Below are positions 41,501 through 41,543 of a stretch of DNA of 41,543 nucleotides, piece by piece (position 1 is the first letter of the stretch; every line of letters begins with the position of its first letter). The notes under the pieces are model-generated. The model saw only the letters and a program-made list of their open reading frames with translations. It was not told the origin of the DNA and searched no databases. This DNA is from Streptomyces toyocaensis. GTDB taxonomy: Bacteria > Actinomycetota > Actinomycetes > Streptomycetales > Streptomycetaceae. The stretch is taken from the NCBI RefSeq assembly GCF_000725125.1, contig NZ_JFCB01000047.1, positions 1-41,543 of the forward strand, read 5' to 3'. The position numbers and the translations under genes were made by a program.

Positions 41501-41543
41501 AGGTGGCCCACCACGCCCTGTACATGTACGACGCGGCCGGGCA
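38515..41543 (+). CDS. Secreted GH92 alpha-mannosidase with F5/8C-like domain, 3' truncated by window edge
   Basis: The frame runs from ATG 38515 (GGAAGG 9 bases upstream) to the window end: 1009 residues without a stop. A Sec signal peptide spans about 1-32 (Arg/His n-region, AVVAATAFALAAG, ALPQA). Residues 95-220 resemble an F5/8 type C (discoidin) carbohydrate-binding module (NLVDGEPSSKWLAF; WVEFDLDSPVKAVRYAL; YRHFRLEI). About 225-395 is a further beta-rich domain. The GH92 catalytic region starts near 402 (RGNNFPATAVPHGFNFWTP), with NNGFWDTYRTTWPAYSFL, HYKDGGWTSRWSSPGYADLM and TETHEGLSWALEG. GH92 enzymes remove alpha-mannose from N-glycans or mannans in a calcium-dependent way. Divergent from ngcE, it may trim glycans whose chitobiose core NgcEFG imports. 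Confidence 0.88.
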   Translation, partial: MQHRVRHRWSTAVVAATAFALAAGSQGVAVALPQAPPEADREFASSFESGDPAPDWLNTVDTTPGGGKRASGVDGGYSSGIPGNVTDRVTDVRASAENTGGGEVKENLVDGEPSSKWLAFEPTGWVEFDLDSPVKAVRYALTSANDAAERDPRDWTLKGSTDGEEWTTLDTRSGETFAERFQTRIYDIDASAVAEYRHFRLEITKNGSGGILQLADVQFSTGDDEAPVPQDMLSLVDRGPTGSPTAKSGAGFTGKRALRYAGRHTADGRAYSYNKVFDVDVKVGRDTQLSYRVLPSMADGDLDYDATHVSVDLAFTDGTYLSDLGATDQHGFPLTPRGQGASKVLYVNQWNNVLSRIGSVAAGRTVDRILVAYDSPEGPAKFRGWLDDVALKPVKPERPKAHLSDYAVTTRGTNSSGGFSRGNNFPATAVPHGFNFWTPVTNAGSLSWLYDYARGNNADNLPTIQAFSASHEPSPWMGDRQTFQVMPSAASGTPDTGRDARELAFRHENETARPYYYGVRFENGVKAEMAPTDHAAMMRFTFPGDDASVLFDNVTDEAGLTLDRENGTFSGYSDVKSGLSTGATRMFVYGEFDKKVTDGASSGVKGHLRFDAGDDRRVTLRLATSLISVEQAEDNLRQEIPGGRDFEAVKRSAQRQWDSILGKVEVEGATPDQLTTLYSSLYRLYLYPNSGFEKVDGKDKYASPFSKMPQPDTPTHTGAKIVDGKVYVNNGFWDTYRTTWPAYSFLTPSKAGELVDGFVQHYKDGGWTSRWSSPGYADLMTGTSSDVAFADAYVKGVDFDAEAAYDAAVKNATVVPPSSGVGRKGMATSPFLGYTSTETHEGLSWALEGFLNDYGIAKMGEALHKRTGEKRYKEESAYFLDRARDYVNLFDSEAGFFQGKDAEGDWRVQSSKYDPRVWGHDYTETNGWGYAFTAAQDSRGLANLYGGRKGLGDKLDAYLSTPETASPDLKGSYGGVIHEMIEARDVRMGMYGHSNQVAHHALYMYDAAG

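Noticed and set aside
1..41543. Possible mobile element, prophage, CRISPR array, tRNA or BGC core genes
   Set aside because: No transposase, integrase, regularly spaced repeats, tRNA cloverleaf or polyketide/nonribosomal synthase motifs were seen. Base composition is uniform apart from promoter-rich spacers.

Overview
This window is a high-GC, GTG-rich chromosomal segment from a Streptomyces. Most genes are ordinary core genes. The order hemQ-hemY ... hemE - DUF3000 - whiI - rnd - fadAB ... LCP/teichoic-type genes ... dxs - xylFGH-type ABC genes - rok7B7 - ngcEFG is one I associate with the SCO6005-SCO6041 region of S. coelicolor, in reverse. That match is from memory and was not searched. 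Typical Streptomyces intergenic repeats and leaderless promoters support the assignment. No tRNA, rRNA, CRISPR array, IS element or prophage was seen.

Layout. 1-9736: 3' part of an S33 secreted peptidase; the coproporphyrin-branch heme genes hemQ and hemY, with hemE further on; a DUF4349 lipoprotein; a CoA-disulfide-reductase-like flavoprotein; a small hypothetical; a rhomboid protease; a DUF3000 protein. 9737-12118: the sporulation regulator whiI, with a sigma-WhiG-like promoter, and an RNase D/HRDC protein. 12119-12566: a gene-poor gap with a frameshifted remnant of a sugar-ABC permease, an intergenic repeat and a fatty-acid-type promoter/operator region. 12567-15910: fadA-fadB beta-oxidation operon ending in a strong terminator.

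15968-25166: a cell-envelope glycopolymer cluster. It contains an Asp2/XcbB-like alpha/beta hydrolase carrying two Ig-like repeats, a membrane-anchored EEP phosphodiesterase, a 1270-residue fusion of a GT2 glycosyltransferase to a CDP-glycerol glycerophosphotransferase, an LCP ligase and a seven-repeat beta-propeller-like protein. Together they could build, modify and attach a teichoic-acid-like polymer. This is the least described part of the window.

25560-34561: an NYN/PIN-like protein, an APC amino-acid permease, dxs, a three-gene xylose-type ABC transporter and the ROK regulator rok7B7. 34742-41543: the ngcGFE chitobiose/GlcNAc-type ABC transporter, divergent from a secreted GH92 alpha-mannosidase that runs off the window end. 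The shared promoter region has a DasR-like site on the ngcE side and a perfect LacI-type palindrome in front of GH92, suggesting separate control of glycan uptake and mannose trimming.
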